Assembly: GCA_900316525.1 (NCBI GenBank) | Contig: ONDF01000005.1 | Coordinates: forward strand, 62,001-126,000 | Direction of reading: 5' to 3' | Length of the DNA stretch: 64,000 nucleotides | Source of the DNA: an uncultured Bacteroidales bacterium | Lineage (GTDB): Bacteria; Bacteroidota; Bacteroidia; Bacteroidales; UBA932 | Part shown: piece by piece, positions 25,473 through 35,640 of the stretch | Layout of the letters: each line of letters opens with the position of its first letter | How positions within the stretch are numbered: the stretch's first letter is position 1 | The notes under the pieces: generated by a model | Database searches by the model: none | Seen by the model: only the letters and a program-made list of their open reading frames with translations | What the model was told of the DNA's origin: nothing | Made by a program: the position numbers and the translations under genes

Positions 25473-25880
25473 ATGACTTACAAGATTATCGACATTCAGG
25501 GTATCGGCCCTGTGTACGCCGAGAAGCTCATCGGCATCGGCATCGAAACCGTGGACCAGCTCCTTGAGAAGGGCGCCGACCCGAAGGGCCGCCAGGCCAT
25601 CGAAGACGCCACCGGCATCGACCACGGCCGCGTTCTCACCTGGGTCAATCACGCCGACCTGTTCCGCGTCAAGGGCGTCGGCCCGCAGTTCTCCGAGCTG
25701 CTCGAGGCCGCCGGCGTGGACACCGTGAAGGAGCTCCGCAACCGCAACGCCGCGAATCTCGCCGCCAAGCTCGCCGAGGTGAACGAAGAGAAGCATCTCT
25801 GCCGTCGCACCCCGGTCGAGAAGGAAGTCGCCAAGTTCGTCGAGCTCGCAAAGGCCCTCGACCCGGTCGTGACCTACTAA
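25473..25880 (+). CDS. DUF4332-like helix-hairpin-helix protein
   Basis: A 135-residue protein with two helix-hairpin-helix motifs, IQGIGPVYAEKLIGIGIETVDQLLEKGA (~8-35) and FRVKGVGPQFSELLEAAGVDTVKEL (~63-87), the hallmark of DUF4332 and of non-specific DNA-binding HhH pairs. It has its own strong promoter and a clear terminator, so it is a single-gene unit. Such proteins are abundant in Bacteroidales, but their task is not established; DNA binding is inferred from the fold. Confidence 0.82.
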   Translation: MTYKIIDIQGIGPVYAEKLIGIGIETVDQLLEKGADPKGRQAIEDATGIDHGRVLTWVNHADLFRVKGVGPQFSELLEAAGVDTVKELRNRNAANLAAKLAEVNEEKHLCRRTPVEKEVAKFVELAKALDPVVTY

Positions 25881-25898
25881 TCGTCGCATAACCCAACG

Positions 25899-25930
25899 AA
25901 AACGGCGCCCCGGAAGGGACGCCGTTTTTC
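25899..25930 (+). terminator. Rho-independent terminator after the HhH gene
   Basis: Arms AAAACGGCG and CGCCGTTTT enclose a short inner stem (CCC/GGG) and are followed by a T-run. It ends 2 bases before the GTCATT repeat at 25933. Confidence 0.85.
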
Positions 25931-25932
25931 TT

Positions 25933-25959
25933 GTCATTTCGAGCGAAGTCGAGAAATCT
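25933..25959 (+). repeat. GTCATT...AATCT miniature repeat, copy 2
   Basis: Identical over 27 bp to the copies at 4380 and 54286. Its AATCT end forms the stop of the nitroreductase gene on the minus strand: the first two repeat bases in that direction are the AG of TAG. Confidence 0.85.
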
Positions 25960-26587
25960 ATAGGATCAGATCGTCGGCCTTTAATTTCGGGACGAAGTGG
26001 ACGCCGTCCTTGCGGTAGTAGTTGAGGGATTCGCCCGCGTCCACGGGTTTCAGGTAGATGTTTTCCGCGCCTTTGCCGATGGCGATCACGAGAAGGGGTG
26101 TCAAGTCCAGGCCCAGGGCTTCCTGCATCTTTCCGGGGTCGAAGGCCCGGATGATGAGGCCGTTCAGGCCCATCTCGACCGCCTTCAGGAGCAAGCTCTG
26201 GGCGGCGATGCCGAGGTCGATGTCCAGGACCGGATTCTCCGGGACCGTGCCGCAGATGACCAGGAAGGCGCGGGGCTCCGTGCCCGGGAAGGGCAGGTGG
26301 AGCTCCGGCAGCGCGGCGCCCATCCGGATGAGGGGCAGGACCTTGTCGCTTTCCTCGGCCGTGACGAGCCGGTAGCGGAGCGCCTGCAGGTTCTTGCCGG
26401 AGGGGACCAGGGTGGTCACTTCCACCAGCTTCTTCAATTCTTCGCGCGTGACCGCGCGGGCGGGATCGTAGCCCCGGTAGCTCCGGTTCCGGCGGAGGAG
26501 CGTGTCCAGGGACAGGTGGTTCCGCTTGATGACCGGCCGTTTTTCCCGGAGTTCCTCGAATTTCTTTTCCAAATAGTTGTCTGCCAT
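25958..26587 (-). CDS. Nitroreductase-family protein
   Basis: A 209-residue FMN-dependent oxidoreductase. The N-terminal RRNRSYRGYDPARAVTREEL and VPSGKNLQALRYRLV (~60-75) carry the FMN phosphate contacts, and the later GIAAQSLLLKAVEMGLNGLIIRAF is a family signature. It is typical in length. The substrate cannot be assigned. The C-terminus ends exactly where a GTCATT repeat starts, so the last residues or the stop codon may have been altered by repeat insertion. Confidence 0.88.
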   Translation of the reverse strand: MADNYLEKKFEELREKRPVIKRNHLSLDTLLRRNRSYRGYDPARAVTREELKKLVEVTTLVPSGKNLQALRYRLVTAEESDKVLPLIRMGAALPELHLPFPGTEPRAFLVICGTVPENPVLDIDLGIAAQSLLLKAVEMGLNGLIIRAFDPGKMQEALGLDLTPLLVIAIGKGAENIYLKPVDAGESLNYYRKDGVHFVPKLKADDLIL

Positions 26588-26622
26588 ATGGCAAAGATAC
26601 GGATTTTTCTTATCTTCGCACT

Positions 26623-27387
26623 ATGAGAATCACCTTGCTGCAGACGGCTCCGGAGTGGGGGAATCCCGCCCAGAGCCGGGAGGATGCCCGCCGGATGCTG
26701 ATGGGTACCCTGAAGACGGACCTCGTCGTCCTTCCCGAAATGTTTTCCACCGGATTCGTCACGGACCCCGTCGGGGTGGCCGAGGAGGGAGAAGGGGACA
26801 GCCTCCGATGGATGCAGGAATACGCGCGCAGCAGGGGCTGCGCCGTCGCGGGCAGCGTGTCCACGCACGTGGACGGCACCTACCGCAACCGGTTCTATTT
26901 CGTGTTCCCGGACGGCCATTACCAGTATTATGACAAGCATCACCTCTTCACCTTTGCCGGCGAGCACGAGCGCTATACCGCCGGCGAGGAGCGGGTGGTC
27001 GTGGAGCATGCCGGCTTCCGGATCCTGCTCCAGGTCTGCTACGACCTCCGTTTCCCCGTCTTCGCGCGGAACAAGCTGGTGGACGGCAAGCCCGATTACG
27101 ACCTGATCCTCTATGTCGCCAGCTGGCCGCAGCAGCGGATCGACGCCTGGGACGCCCTCCTGAAGGCCCGCGCCATCGAGAATGTGTGCTATGTCGCGGG
27201 TGTGAACCGGGCCGGAAAGGACCCCGGAAATCTGTACTCCGGACATACCAGTTTGTATGGTCCCCGCGGGGAACTGCTTTCAATTTGTAAGGAAGGACGC
27301 ATCGACATTATCGAATCTGAACTGAAACGCCCGGTTCTGGACCAGTTCCGTCAATCCTTCCCGGCCCTCTCGGATGCTGATTATTAA
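26623..27387 (+). CDS. Nitrilase-superfamily omega-amidase
   Basis: A 254-residue carbon-nitrogen hydrolase. The Glu-Lys-Cys triad is visible: E in VLPEMFSTGF (~39), K in YYDKHHLFTFAGEHE (~105) and C in QVCYDLRFPVF (~139). The MFSTGF and YDLRFP variants match the YafV/NIT2-like omega-amidases that hydrolyse alpha-ketoglutaramate, a repair-type reaction. It is divergent from the nitroreductase. A near-consensus -7 element TATCTTCG is at 26611-26618. Confidence 0.88.
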   Translation: MRITLLQTAPEWGNPAQSREDARRMLMGTLKTDLVVLPEMFSTGFVTDPVGVAEEGEGDSLRWMQEYARSRGCAVAGSVSTHVDGTYRNRFYFVFPDGHYQYYDKHHLFTFAGEHERYTAGEERVVVEHAGFRILLQVCYDLRFPVFARNKLVDGKPDYDLILYVASWPQQRIDAWDALLKARAIENVCYVAGVNRAGKDPGNLYSGHTSLYGPRGELLSICKEGRIDIIESELKRPVLDQFRQSFPALSDADY

Positions 27388-27405
27388 GATTTTTTTGGAC
27401 TTTTT

Positions 27406-27437
27406 CTTGTTTTTTAAAAACTAATTTGCCATCTTTG
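27406..27437 (+). promoter_or_regulatory. Promoter of the ilv-leu operon
   Basis: CTTG at 27406-27409, 20 bases, CATCTTTG at 27430-27437 (one mismatch from TAnnTTTG). It would start the message about 20 bases before the leader peptide. Confidence 0.6.
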
Positions 27438-27462
27438 TTCTCGGTAACAATTTGAAACCGGA

Positions 27463-27513
27463 ATGAACATCGTACTCGTCCTTGCTCTCGTCCTTATTAT
27501 CCTTGTCAAGTAG
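27463..27513 (+). CDS. ilvL: Branched-chain amino acid leader peptide
   Basis: ATG to TAG encodes MNIVLVLALVLIILVK, 16 residues, of which 12 are Ile (3), Val (4) or Leu (5), the three end products of the operon downstream. Such a run is the signature of a ribosome-mediated attenuator. The stop codon lies 2 bases before the 5' arm of an alternative hairpin. It is too short to be found by ordinary gene callers. The symbol is used by analogy with the enteric ilvL, not by homology. Confidence 0.85.
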   Translation: MNIVLVLALVLIILVK

Positions 27514-27515
27514 AC

Positions 27516-27588
27516 GCGGACTGGAACGGCATGACGGTGTAAAGATAACATGAGCCCCTTCCAGTCCGCACTGGAAGGGGTGTTTTTT
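27516..27588 (+). promoter_or_regulatory. Attenuator: mutually exclusive antiterminator and terminator
   Basis: Terminator: perfect 11-bp arms 27555-27565 and 27570-27580 (CCCCTTCCAGT / ACTGGAAGGGG) with a 4-base loop, then seven T at 27582-27588. Antiterminator: GCGGACTGGAA at 27516-27526 pairs perfectly over 11 bp with 27559-27569, which includes most of the terminator's left arm. A ribosome stalled on Ile/Val/Leu codons leaves 27516-27526 free, so the antiterminator forms and ilvD is transcribed. A ribosome reaching the stop codon covers it, and the terminator forms. Confidence 0.88.
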
Positions 27589-27597
27589 TAGTAGTGT

Positions 27598-29430
27598 ATG
27601 AAACATCCTTTCAGAAGCAGCGTTACCTTCGAGGGACGCCGGATGGCAGGCGCCCGCGCCCTCTGGGCCGCGGCGGGCATGAAACCGGAACAGGTGGGAA
27701 AGCCGGTCATCGCGGTGGTGAATTCCTTCACCCAGTTCGTCCCCGGCCATACGCACCTGCATGAGGCCGGCCAGCTGGTCAAGGCTGAAATCGAGCGCCT
27801 GGGCTGCTATGCCGCCGAATTCGACACCATCGCCGTGGACGACGGCATCGCCATGGGCCACGACGGGATGCTGTATTCCCTCCCTTCCCGCGAAGTCATC
27901 GCGGACAGCGTCGAGTATATGGTCAACGCCCACAAGGCCGACGCGATGGTGTGCATCAGCAACTGCGACAAGATCACGCCCGGGATGCTGATGGCCGCGA
28001 TGCGGCTGAACATCCCGGCGGTCTTCGTCTCCGGCGGCCCGATGGAGGCCGGCGTCCTGGGCGACCGCAAGCTGGACCTGATCGACGCGATGGTCCAGTC
28101 GGCCGACACCTCCCTGTCCGATGCCGAGGTGGCGAAGATCGAGGCGGCCTCCTGCCCGGGCTGCGGCTGCTGTTCCGGCATGTTCACGGCCAACTCGATG
28201 AACTGCCTGACCGAGGCCATCGGCCTGGCCCTCCCCGGCAACGGGTCGGTCCTGGCCACCCACGCGAACCGGAAGGAACTCTTCCGCAAGGCCGCGGCGC
28301 TCGTCGTGGAAAATGCCTGGAAGTATTACCGGGACGGCGATGAACGCGTCCTCCCGCGCAGCATCGCGATCCGTCCGGCGTTCCTGAACGCGATGGCGCT
28401 CGATATCGCGATGGGCGGTTCCACGAACACGGTCCTGCATCTGCTGGCCGTGGCGCAGGAAGCCGGCGTGGATTTCACGATGGCCGACATCGACGCCCTC
28501 TCCCGAAAAGTCCCCTGCATCTGCAAGGTGGCCCCCAATACCGCAAAATATCACGTCCAGGATGTGAACCGCGCCGGCGGCGTCATCTCCATCCTCCGCG
28601 AACTGGCTGTCGCCGGTCTTGTCGACACCACCCTTTACCGGGTGGATGGAACCTCCCTTTCGGAGACGATGGACCGCTTCGCCATCCTGTCGGAGCACGT
28701 GACGGAGGAGGCCCTGCAGCTGTATCGCAGCGCACCCGCCGGGCGGTTCTCGACGGAACTGGGCTCCCAGGAAACCTATTACAAGGAACTGGACACCGAC
28801 CGGGAGAACGGCTGCATCCGCTCCGTCGCCCACGCCTACACGAAGGACGGCGGCCTGGCGGTGCTCCGGGGGAACATCGCGGCCGACGGCTGCGTCGTGA
28901 AGACGGCCGGCGTGGACGAATCCATCTGGAAGTTCACCGGCCCGGCGAAGGTCTTCGATTCCCAGGAAGCGGCCTGCAACGGCATCCTGGGCGGGAAAGT
29001 GAAGAGCGGCGACGTCGTCGTGATCACGTATGAAGGCCCCCGCGGCGGTCCCGGCATGCAGGAAATGCTGTACCCGACCTCCTACCTGAAGTCGGTGCAC
29101 CTGGGCAAGGAATGCGCCCTCCTCACCGACGGCCGTTTCAGCGGCGGCACGTCCGGGCTGTCCATCGGCCACATCTCGCCCGAGGCGGCGGCCGGCGGCG
29201 CCATCGGCCTGGTCCGCGACGGCGACCTCATCGAAATCGACATCCCGGCCCGTTCCATCCGCGTCCTGTTGACCGACGAGGAACTGGAGAGCCGGAGGCA
29301 GGAGGAACTCGCCCGCGGCGACAAGGCCTTCACGCCACCTTTCCGCGTGCGCGAGGTCTCTAAGAGCCTGAAGGTGTACGCCCGGATGGTCAGCTCCGCG
29401 GACAAGGGAGCAGTAAGGGTCATTGATTGA
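27598..29430 (+). CDS. ilvD: Dihydroxy-acid dehydratase
   Basis: A 610-residue iron-sulfur enzyme for the third common step of Ile/Val synthesis. Cluster cysteines are C123 in [10 protein letters not shown] and those of [17 protein letters not shown] (~186-202). The KD-type signature segments [12 protein letters not shown] and [16 protein letters not shown] are present. The length fits the long IlvD form of enterobacteria. It is the first structural gene after the attenuator and leads a ten-gene operon to ilvE. Confidence 0.96.
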   Translation: MKHPFRSSVTFEGRRMAGARALWAAAGMKPEQVGKPVIAVVNSFTQFVPGHTHLHEAGQLVKAEIERLGCYAAEFDTIAVDDGIAMGHDGMLYSLPSREVIADSVEYMVNAHKADAMVCISNCDKITPGMLMAAMRLNIPAVFVSGGPMEAGVLGDRKLDLIDAMVQSADTSLSDAEVAKIEAASCPGCGCCSGMFTANSMNCLTEAIGLALPGNGSVLATHANRKELFRKAAALVVENAWKYYRDGDERVLPRSIAIRPAFLNAMALDIAMGGSTNTVLHLLAVAQEAGVDFTMADIDALSRKVPCICKVAPNTAKYHVQDVNRAGGVISILRELAVAGLVDTTLYRVDGTSLSETMDRFAILSEHVTEEALQLYRSAPAGRFSTELGSQETYYKELDTDRENGCIRSVAHAYTKDGGLAVLRGNIAADGCVVKTAGVDESIWKFTGPAKVFDSQEAACNGILGGKVKSGDVVVITYEGPRGGPGMQEMLYPTSYLKSVHLGKECALLTDGRFSGGTSGLSIGHISPEAAAGGAIGLVRDGDLIEIDIPARSIRVLLTDEELESRRQEELARGDKAFTPPFRVREVSKSLKVYARMVSSADKGAVRVID

Positions 29431-29450
29431 AAGAACGATAACAAATAGAT

Positions 29451-31154
29451 ATGATTACAGGTTCGGAAGCCTTGTGGCAGTCCCTCATCGAAGAGGGCGT
29501 GGATACCGTCTTCGGGTATCCGGGCGGGCAGATCATGCCCGTGTACGACAGCCTGTGCAGCTATCGGGACCGCGTCCGCCATATCCTGGTGCGGCACGAG
29601 CAGGGAGCCATCCACGCGGCGCAGGGCTTTGCCCGCGTGAAGGGCGATCCCGGCGTGGTGATCGTCACCTCCGGTCCCGGCGCGACCAATGTCATCACCG
29701 GCGTCCACGACGCGATGACGGACTCCACCCCGGTGGTGGTCATCACCGGGCAGGTTTCGTCCGCCGCCCTGGGCACGGACGCCTTCCAGGAGGCCGACGT
29801 CATCGGCCTCACCGGCCCCATCAGCAAGTGGAACTACCAGATCCGCTCGGCGGACGAGGTGGCGTGGGCCGTCGCCCGGGCTTTCTACATCGCCCGGAGC
29901 GGCCGTCCCGGCCCCGTGGTCCTGGATTTCACCAAGGACGCGCAGGTGGGCCTGACGGATTTCAAGTACGAGAAATGCAATTTCATCCGGAGCTACGTCC
30001 CCGACCCGAAGGTCTCGGAAGTCTCCCTGAACAAGGCGGTCGCCCTCCTGAACGAGGCGGAGCGCCCCTTCGTCGTGTTCGGCCAGGGCGTGGTCCTGGG
30101 CCATGCCGAAGAAGAACTGAAGGCTTTCCTCGAGAAGGGGGACATCCCGGCGGGCTCCACGCTCCTGGGCCTCAGCGCCCTGCCTTCCGACTTCCCGCTC
30201 TACCGCGGGATGATCGGGATGCACGGAAACGTGGCCCCGAACATCCTGACGAACACCTGTGACGTGCTGGTGGCCGTCGGCATGCGGTTCGACGACCGCG
30301 TGACCGGGACGGTCTCCACCTACGCCCGCCAGGCGAAAGTCATCCACATCGACATCGACACCTCCGAGATCGGGAAGATCATTCCCGTCGAGGTGGGCCT
30401 CCGTGGCGACGCCAAGAAGGTCCTCAAGGTCCTGACGGAGCGGATGAAGGCACGCAAGCACCCCGAGTGGAACGCGAGCGTCCAGCGCTGCGACGCCGTA
30501 GAGAAGGAAAAGGTCATCGACCCGGAAGTGCACCCCGGCTCCGGCATGCTCCGGATGGGCGAGGTGGTGGACCGCGTGGTCCGCGCTTCCGAGGAGAAGG
30601 CGGTCGTCGTGACGGACGTGGGCCAGAACCAGATGATGGGCGCCCGCTACTCCCGCTTCACGCGCTCCCGCAGCTTCATCTCCTCCGGCGGCCTGGGCAC
30701 GATGGGCTTCGGCCTGCCCGCTGCCATCGGCGCCAAGGTGGCCGACCCGGGTCGCCCCGTGTGCTGCTTCGTCGGCGACGGCGGCATCCAGATGACGATG
30801 CAGGAGTTCGGCACCATCATGCAGGAGCAGGTGGGCGTGAAGATCGTCCTCCTGAACAACAACTGGCTGGGCAACGTCCGCCAGTGGCAGGAACTGTTCT
30901 TCGGCTGCCGCTATTCGGAAACCCGGATGCTGAATCCCGACTACGCGATGATCGCCCGCGCCTACGGTATCCCCTGCGTCACCGTGGAGAAGCGCGAGGA
31001 GCTGGATGCGGCCCTGGAGGCGATGTTCGCCGACGACAAGCCCTTCCTCCTGGACGTCCATGTCCTGGAAGAGGGGATGGTAATGCCCATGGTGCCCCCC
31101 GGCAAGGGCATCCACCAGATCATGATCACGGAAAACGAATGGTACAATGGATAG
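29451..31154 (+). CDS. ilvB: Acetolactate synthase large subunit
   Basis: A 567-residue thiamine-diphosphate enzyme that makes acetolactate or acetohydroxybutyrate. N-terminal FGYPGGQIMPVYD and HEQGAIHAAQGFAR (carrying the catalytic Glu) are clear, the FAD-binding middle domain follows, and the ThDP motif starts at VGDGGIQMTMQEFGTI (~441) and ends NNNWLGNVRQWQELFF. It is 20 bases after ilvD and overlaps ilvN by 8 bases, which couples the two subunits. Confidence 0.96.
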   Translation: MITGSEALWQSLIEEGVDTVFGYPGGQIMPVYDSLCSYRDRVRHILVRHEQGAIHAAQGFARVKGDPGVVIVTSGPGATNVITGVHDAMTDSTPVVVITGQVSSAALGTDAFQEADVIGLTGPISKWNYQIRSADEVAWAVARAFYIARSGRPGPVVLDFTKDAQVGLTDFKYEKCNFIRSYVPDPKVSEVSLNKAVALLNEAERPFVVFGQGVVLGHAEEELKAFLEKGDIPAGSTLLGLSALPSDFPLYRGMIGMHGNVAPNILTNTCDVLVAVGMRFDDRVTGTVSTYARQAKVIHIDIDTSEIGKIIPVEVGLRGDAKKVLKVLTERMKARKHPEWNASVQRCDAVEKEKVIDPEVHPGSGMLRMGEVVDRVVRASEEKAVVVTDVGQNQMMGARYSRFTRSRSFISSGGLGTMGFGLPAAIGAKVADPGRPVCCFVGDGGIQMTMQEFGTIMQEQVGVKIVLLNNNWLGNVRQWQELFFGCRYSETRMLNPDYAMIARAYGIPCVTVEKREELDAALEAMFADDKPFLLDVHVLEEGMVMPMVPPGKGIHQIMITENEWYNG

Positions 31155-31707
31155 CGAAGTGAAAGAATACACGGTGACCATCTACACCGAGAACCAGATC
31201 GGCCTCCTGGCGCAGATCACGAACGTGTTCACGCGCCACGGCCTGAGCATCTGGAGCCTTTCCGCGGGCGCCACCTCCATGGAAGGCGTCCACAACATCA
31301 CCATCGTGACCTCCGGCCTGGAAAAGAAGGTCCGCGAGAGCGTCCAGCAGATTGAGAAGCGCGTGGACGTGATCAAGGTTTTCTACTACACGGCCGACAA
31401 GATCGTCTACCGCGAGCTGTGCCTCTACAAGGTGCCCACGCCGGCCCTGCTCGAGTACGGCGACATTGAAACCCTGCTGAACCGCTATCACGCGCGCATC
31501 GTGGAGATGAACAAGGTGTTCACGGTCATCCAGAAGACCGGCCTGTCCGACGAGACGGCCGCCCTGCACGACGACCTCAAGCCCATCGGCGTGCTGCAGT
31601 TCGTGCGCTCGGGCCGCATCGCGGTCTCCCGCGCCGAGCAGGAGCCCGTCTTCAAGTTCCTGAAGAAACGGGAAAGGGAAAGAAATCAACAATTAAACAA
31701 CAGATAG
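31147..31707 (+). CDS. ilvN: Acetolactate synthase small (regulatory) subunit
   Basis: A 186-residue regulatory subunit. The N-terminal ACT domain (~8-80; YTVTIYTENQIGLLAQITNVFTRHGLSIWSL) binds valine for feedback control, and a C-terminal ALS_ss_C-like region follows (~95-170). The start lies inside the end of ilvB. The extra GATSMEGVHNITIVT strand is typical of Bacteroidota IlvN. Confidence 0.93.
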   Translation: MDSEVKEYTVTIYTENQIGLLAQITNVFTRHGLSIWSLSAGATSMEGVHNITIVTSGLEKKVRESVQQIEKRVDVIKVFYYTADKIVYRELCLYKVPTPALLEYGDIETLLNRYHARIVEMNKVFTVIQKTGLSDETAALHDDLKPIGVLQFVRSGRIAVSRAEQEPVFKFLKKRERERNQQLNNR

Positions 31708-31709
31708 TT

Positions 31710-32759
31710 ATGGCAAAGATCAATTTCGGCGGTGTCGACGAGAACGTCGTGACCCGCGAGGAGTTCACCCTGGAACATGCACGCGAAGTCCTGAAGGACG
31801 AAACCATCGCCGTCATCGGCTACGGCGTCCAGGGCCCCGGACAGTCCCTGAACCTGAAAGACAACGGCTTCAACGTCATCGTCGGCCAGCGCAAGGGCAA
31901 GACGTATGACAAGGCCGTCGCCGACGGCTGGGTCCCGGGCGTGAACCTCTTCGAGATCGAGGAGGCCTGCGAGAAGGGCACCATCATCCAGTTCCTGGTC
32001 TCCGACGCGGCCCAGATCGCGATCTGGCCCACCGTGAAGAAGCACCTGACCGCTGGGAAGGCCCTGTATTTCTCCCATGGCTTCGGCATCACCTACAAGG
32101 AACGCACCGGCATCGTCCCGCCCGCGGACGTGGACGTGATCATGGTGGCCCCGAAGGGCTCCGGCACCTCCCTGCGCCGGCTCTTCCTGCAGGGCCGCGG
32201 CGTGAATTCCTCCTACGCCGTCTACCAGGACGCCACCGGCCGCGCCCTCGACCGCACGCTCGCCCTGGGCATCGGCGTGGGTTCCGGCTACCTGTTCGAG
32301 ACCGACTTCAAGCGCGAGGTCTATTCCGACCTCACCGGTGAGCGCGGCACCCTGATGGGCGCGATCCAGGGCATCCTGTCTGCCCAGTACGAGGTGCTCC
32401 GCGAGCACGGCCACAGCCCGTCCGAGGCCTTCAACGAGACCGTCGAGGAGCTGACGCAGTCCCTGATGCCGCTCTTCGCCGAGAAGGGCATGGACTGGAT
32501 GTACGCGAACTGCTCCACCACCGCCCAGCGCGGCGCGCTGGACTGGATGGGCCCGTTCCACGATGCCACCAAGCCCGTGTTCGAGAAGCTGTACCAGCGG
32601 GTGGCCAGCGGCGAGGAGGCCCAGGTCTCCATCGACGCGAACTCCAAGCCGGACTACCGCGAAGGCCTGGAGAAGGAACTGAAGGCGCTCCGCGAGAGCG
32701 AGCTCTGGCGCACCGGCGCCGCCGTCCGTAAGCTCCGTCCCGAAGAGATCGACCGATGA
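31710..32759 (+). CDS. ilvC: Ketol-acid reductoisomerase
   Basis: A 349-residue NADPH-dependent class I enzyme that isomerises and reduces acetolactate. The Rossmann motif is [19 protein letters not shown] at ~35-53, with RKGKTYDKA giving the NADP phosphate contacts; [11 protein letters not shown] and the metal-binding [19 protein letters not shown] follow. GYGVQGPGQ differs a little from the usual GYGSQGHA. It is 2 bases after ilvN and overlaps leuA by 4. Confidence 0.95.
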   Translation: MAKINFGGVDENVVTREEFTLEHAREVLKDETIAVIGYGVQGPGQSLNLKDNGFNVIVGQRKGKTYDKAVADGWVPGVNLFEIEEACEKGTIIQFLVSDAAQIAIWPTVKKHLTAGKALYFSHGFGITYKERTGIVPPADVDVIMVAPKGSGTSLRRLFLQGRGVNSSYAVYQDATGRALDRTLALGIGVGSGYLFETDFKREVYSDLTGERGTLMGAIQGILSAQYEVLREHGHSPSEAFNETVEELTQSLMPLFAEKGMDWMYANCSTTAQRGALDWMGPFHDATKPVFEKLYQRVASGEEAQVSIDANSKPDYREGLEKELKALRESELWRTGAAVRKLRPEEIDR

Positions 32760-34249
32760 GCGACCGGGTGTACATATTCGACACCACGCTCCGCGACGGG
32801 GAACAGGTCCCGGGATGTCAGCTGAACACCGTGGAGAAGATCCAGGTCGCCAAGGCCCTGGAGCTCCTCGGGGTGGACGTCATCGAGGCCGGTTTCCCGA
32901 TCTCCTCGCCGGGTGATTTCAACTCGGTCGTGGAGATTTCCAAGGCGGTGACCTGGCCCACGGTCTGCGCGCTGTCGCGGGCCGTGGAAAAGGACATCGA
33001 CATGGCCGCGGAGGCGCTGAAGTACGCCAAGCGGGGCCGGATCCACACCGGGATCGGCACCTCCGACTCGCACATCCGCTACAAGTTCAATTCCACCCGG
33101 GAAGAGGTCCTGGAACGGGCCGTCCGCGCCGTCAAGTACGCGAAGAAGTACGTCGAGGACGTTGAATTCTATGCGGAGGACGCCGGCCGTACCGACAACG
33201 AGTTCCTCGCCCGCGTGGTGGAGGCGGTGATCAAGGCGGGCGCGACTGTGGTGAACATCCCCGACACGACGGGCTATTGCCTGCCGGAGGAGTTCGGCGC
33301 CAAGATCAAGTACCTGATGGAGCACGTGGACGGAATCCACAAGGCCATCATCTCCACCCACTGCCACAACGACCTCGGGATGGCGACGGCCAACACGATG
33401 GCCGGCCTGCTGAACGGCGCCCGCCAGTGCGAGGTCACGATCAACGGCATCGGCGAAAGGGCGGGGAACACCGCCCTGGAGGAGATTGCGATGATTCTGA
33501 AGGCCCATCACGGGATTCCGCTTGAGACGAACATCAACACCAAGCGCATCTATCCCACGAGCCGGCTCGTGTCGTCCCTGATGAACATGCCGGTGCAGCC
33601 GAACAAGGCCATCGTGGGCAAGAACGCCTTCGCCCATTCGTCCGGCATCCACCAGGACGGTGTCCTGAAGAACGCCGAGACCTACGAGATCATCGATCCG
33701 AAGGACGTGGGCATCGACACGAACTCCATCGTCCTGACGGCCCGCAGCGGCCGGGCGGCGCTCAAGTACCGCCTGGAAGTGAACGGCGTGAAACTGGACG
33801 AGAACAAGCTGGACGAGGTGTACGAGCAGTTCCTCCGCCTCGCCGACAGCAAGAAGGAGATCCACGACGACGACATCCTGATGCTCGCCGGGGCCGACCG
33901 GGCCGCCGCGCGCCACATCAAGGTGGACTGGCTTCAGGCGACGAGTGGCATCGGCGTGCGGCCGGTGGCCTCCGTGGGCCTGGACATCGCCGGGGAGAAG
34001 TTCGAGGCGGCCGCGACCGGCAACGGCCCGGTGGACGCCGCCATCAACGCGCTGCGGCAGATCGTCCGGCGCCATGTCACCATCAACGAGTTCACCATCC
34101 AGGGTGTGACCAAGGGGTCCGACGACTGCTGCAAGGTCCACATGCAGGTGGAGAACGAGGGACGGGTGTACTACGGATTCGGCGCTTCGACCGACATTGT
34201 GACGGCCTCCATCGAGGCCTATGTGGATTGTATCAACAAGATTGTATGA
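32756..34249 (+). CDS. leuA: 2-isopropylmalate synthase
   Basis: A 497-residue first enzyme of leucine synthesis. The metal/substrate motif [12 protein letters not shown] is near residues 7-18, the zinc HxH is H202-C-H204 in [25 protein letters not shown] follows, and the C-terminal LeuA dimer/leucine-binding domain (~380-497) is complete, so it should be feedback-inhibited by leucine. It overlaps ilvC and leuC by 4 bases each. Confidence 0.94.
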   Translation: MSDRVYIFDTTLRDGEQVPGCQLNTVEKIQVAKALELLGVDVIEAGFPISSPGDFNSVVEISKAVTWPTVCALSRAVEKDIDMAAEALKYAKRGRIHTGIGTSDSHIRYKFNSTREEVLERAVRAVKYAKKYVEDVEFYAEDAGRTDNEFLARVVEAVIKAGATVVNIPDTTGYCLPEEFGAKIKYLMEHVDGIHKAIISTHCHNDLGMATANTMAGLLNGARQCEVTINGIGERAGNTALEEIAMILKAHHGIPLETNINTKRIYPTSRLVSSLMNMPVQPNKAIVGKNAFAHSSGIHQDGVLKNAETYEIIDPKDVGIDTNSIVLTARSGRAALKYRLEVNGVKLDENKLDEVYEQFLRLADSKKEIHDDDILMLAGADRAAARHIKVDWLQATSGIGVRPVASVGLDIAGEKFEAAATGNGPVDAAINALRQIVRRHVTINEFTIQGVTKGSDDCCKVHMQVENEGRVYYGFGASTDIVTASIEAYVDCINKIV

Positions 34250-35640
34250 ACACCCTCTTTGACAAAATCTGGGATGCGCATGTCGTCCAGCACGTGGAAG
34301 GCGGGCCCGACCAGCTGTACATCGACCGGCTCTACTGCCACGAGGTGACGAGTCCGCAGGCGTTCGACGGCCTGCGCGAGCGGGGCATCCGCTGCCTGCG
34401 TCCGGAGAAGATTATCTGCATGCCGGACCACAATACCCCGACCGAGGGCCAGGAAAGGCCCATCGAGGACCCGGTTTCCAAGAAGCAGGTGGACGCCCTC
34501 GCGGCCAACGCCGCCGAGTTCGGGCTCACGCATTACGGGATGATGGACCCGGACAACGGCATCATCCACGTCGTGGGACCGGAGAAGGGCCTGTCCCTGC
34601 CGGGCATGACCATCGTCTGCGGCGACTCGCATACGTCGACGCACGGGGCCGTGGGCGCCGTGGCGTTCGGCATCGGCACCTCTGAGGTGGAGATGGTCAT
34701 GGCTTCGCAGTGCATCCTGCAGCAGAAGCCCAAGTCGATGCGCATCCGCATCGAGGGCGCCCTCGGACGGGGCGTGACCGCCAAGGACATGGCGCTGTTC
34801 CTGATGAGCAAGCTCACCACCAGCGGCGCGACGGGCTACTTCGTGGAGTACGCCGGTTCCGCCGTCCGGGCCCTGTCCATGGAAGGCCGCCTGACGCTGT
34901 GCAACCTGTCCATCGAGATGGGCGCCCGCGGTGGCTTCATCGCCCCGGACGACATCACCTTCGCCTACCTCCAGGGCCGCGATTACGCGCCGAAGGGGGA
35001 GGACTGGGACAAGGCCGTCGCCGCCTGGAGACAGCTCCGCAGCGACGACGACGCCATCTTCGACCGGGAAGTCGTCTTCGACGCGGCCGAGATCGCGCCG
35101 ATGCTCACCTACGGCACCAATCCCGGCATGGGCATCGCCATCACGGGCTATCTGCCCACGCTGGACGATATCCCCGCCGAGGCCCAGGCATCCTTCTGCA
35201 AATCCTTGAAATACATGGGCTTCCGCCCGGGTGACATGCTCCTCGGAAAGCCCGTGGACTATGTTTTCCTCGGCGCCTGCACGAACGGCCGCATCGAGGA
35301 CTTCCGCGCATTCGCGTCCATCGCCGCCGGCCGCCAGAAGGCCCCCGGCGTCGTGGCCTGGCTCGTCCCCGGCTCCTGGAAGGTCCGCCGCCAGATCGAG
35401 GAAGAAGGCCTGGACAAGATCCTGGAAGCCGCCGGCTTCGAGATCCGCCAGCCGGGCTGTTCCGCCTGCCTGGCGATGAACCCCGACAAGGTCCCCGCTG
35501 GAAAATACTGCGTCTCCACGAGCAACCGGAACTTCGAAGGCCGGCAGGGCCCCGGTTCCCGGACGCTCCTCGCCAGCCCGCTCACGGCGGCCGCCGCGGC
35601 GGTCACCGGTTTCATCACTGATCCCCGCGTACTGCTATGA
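34246..35640 (+). CDS. leuC: 3-isopropylmalate dehydratase large subunit
   Basis: A 464-residue aconitase-family subunit holding the [4Fe-4S] cluster. [14 protein letters not shown] is the standard LeuC start and chooses the ATG at 34246, which overlaps the leuA stop. [43 protein letters not shown] and [33 protein letters not shown] hold the cluster and substrate residues, quoted here in pieces as family markers (about residues 130-155, 347-362 and 405-437). Confidence 0.95.
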   Translation: MNTLFDKIWDAHVVQHVEGGPDQLYIDRLYCHEVTSPQAFDGLRERGIRCLRPEKIICMPDHNTPTEGQERPIEDPVSKKQVDALAANAAEFGLTHYGMMDPDNGIIHVVGPEKGLSLPGMTIVCGDSHTSTHGAVGAVAFGIGTSEVEMVMASQCILQQKPKSMRIRIEGALGRGVTAKDMALFLMSKLTTSGATGYFVEYAGSAVRALSMEGRLTLCNLSIEMGARGGFIAPDDITFAYLQGRDYAPKGEDWDKAVAAWRQLRSDDDAIFDREVVFDAAEIAPMLTYGTNPGMGIAITGYLPTLDDIPAEAQASFCKSLKYMGFRPGDMLLGKPVDYVFLGACTNGRIEDFRAFASIAAGRQKAPGVVAWLVPGSWKVRRQIEEEGLDKILEAAGFEIRQPGCSACLAMNPDKVPAGKYCVSTSNRNFEGRQGPGSRTLLASPLTAAAAAVTGFITDPRVLL

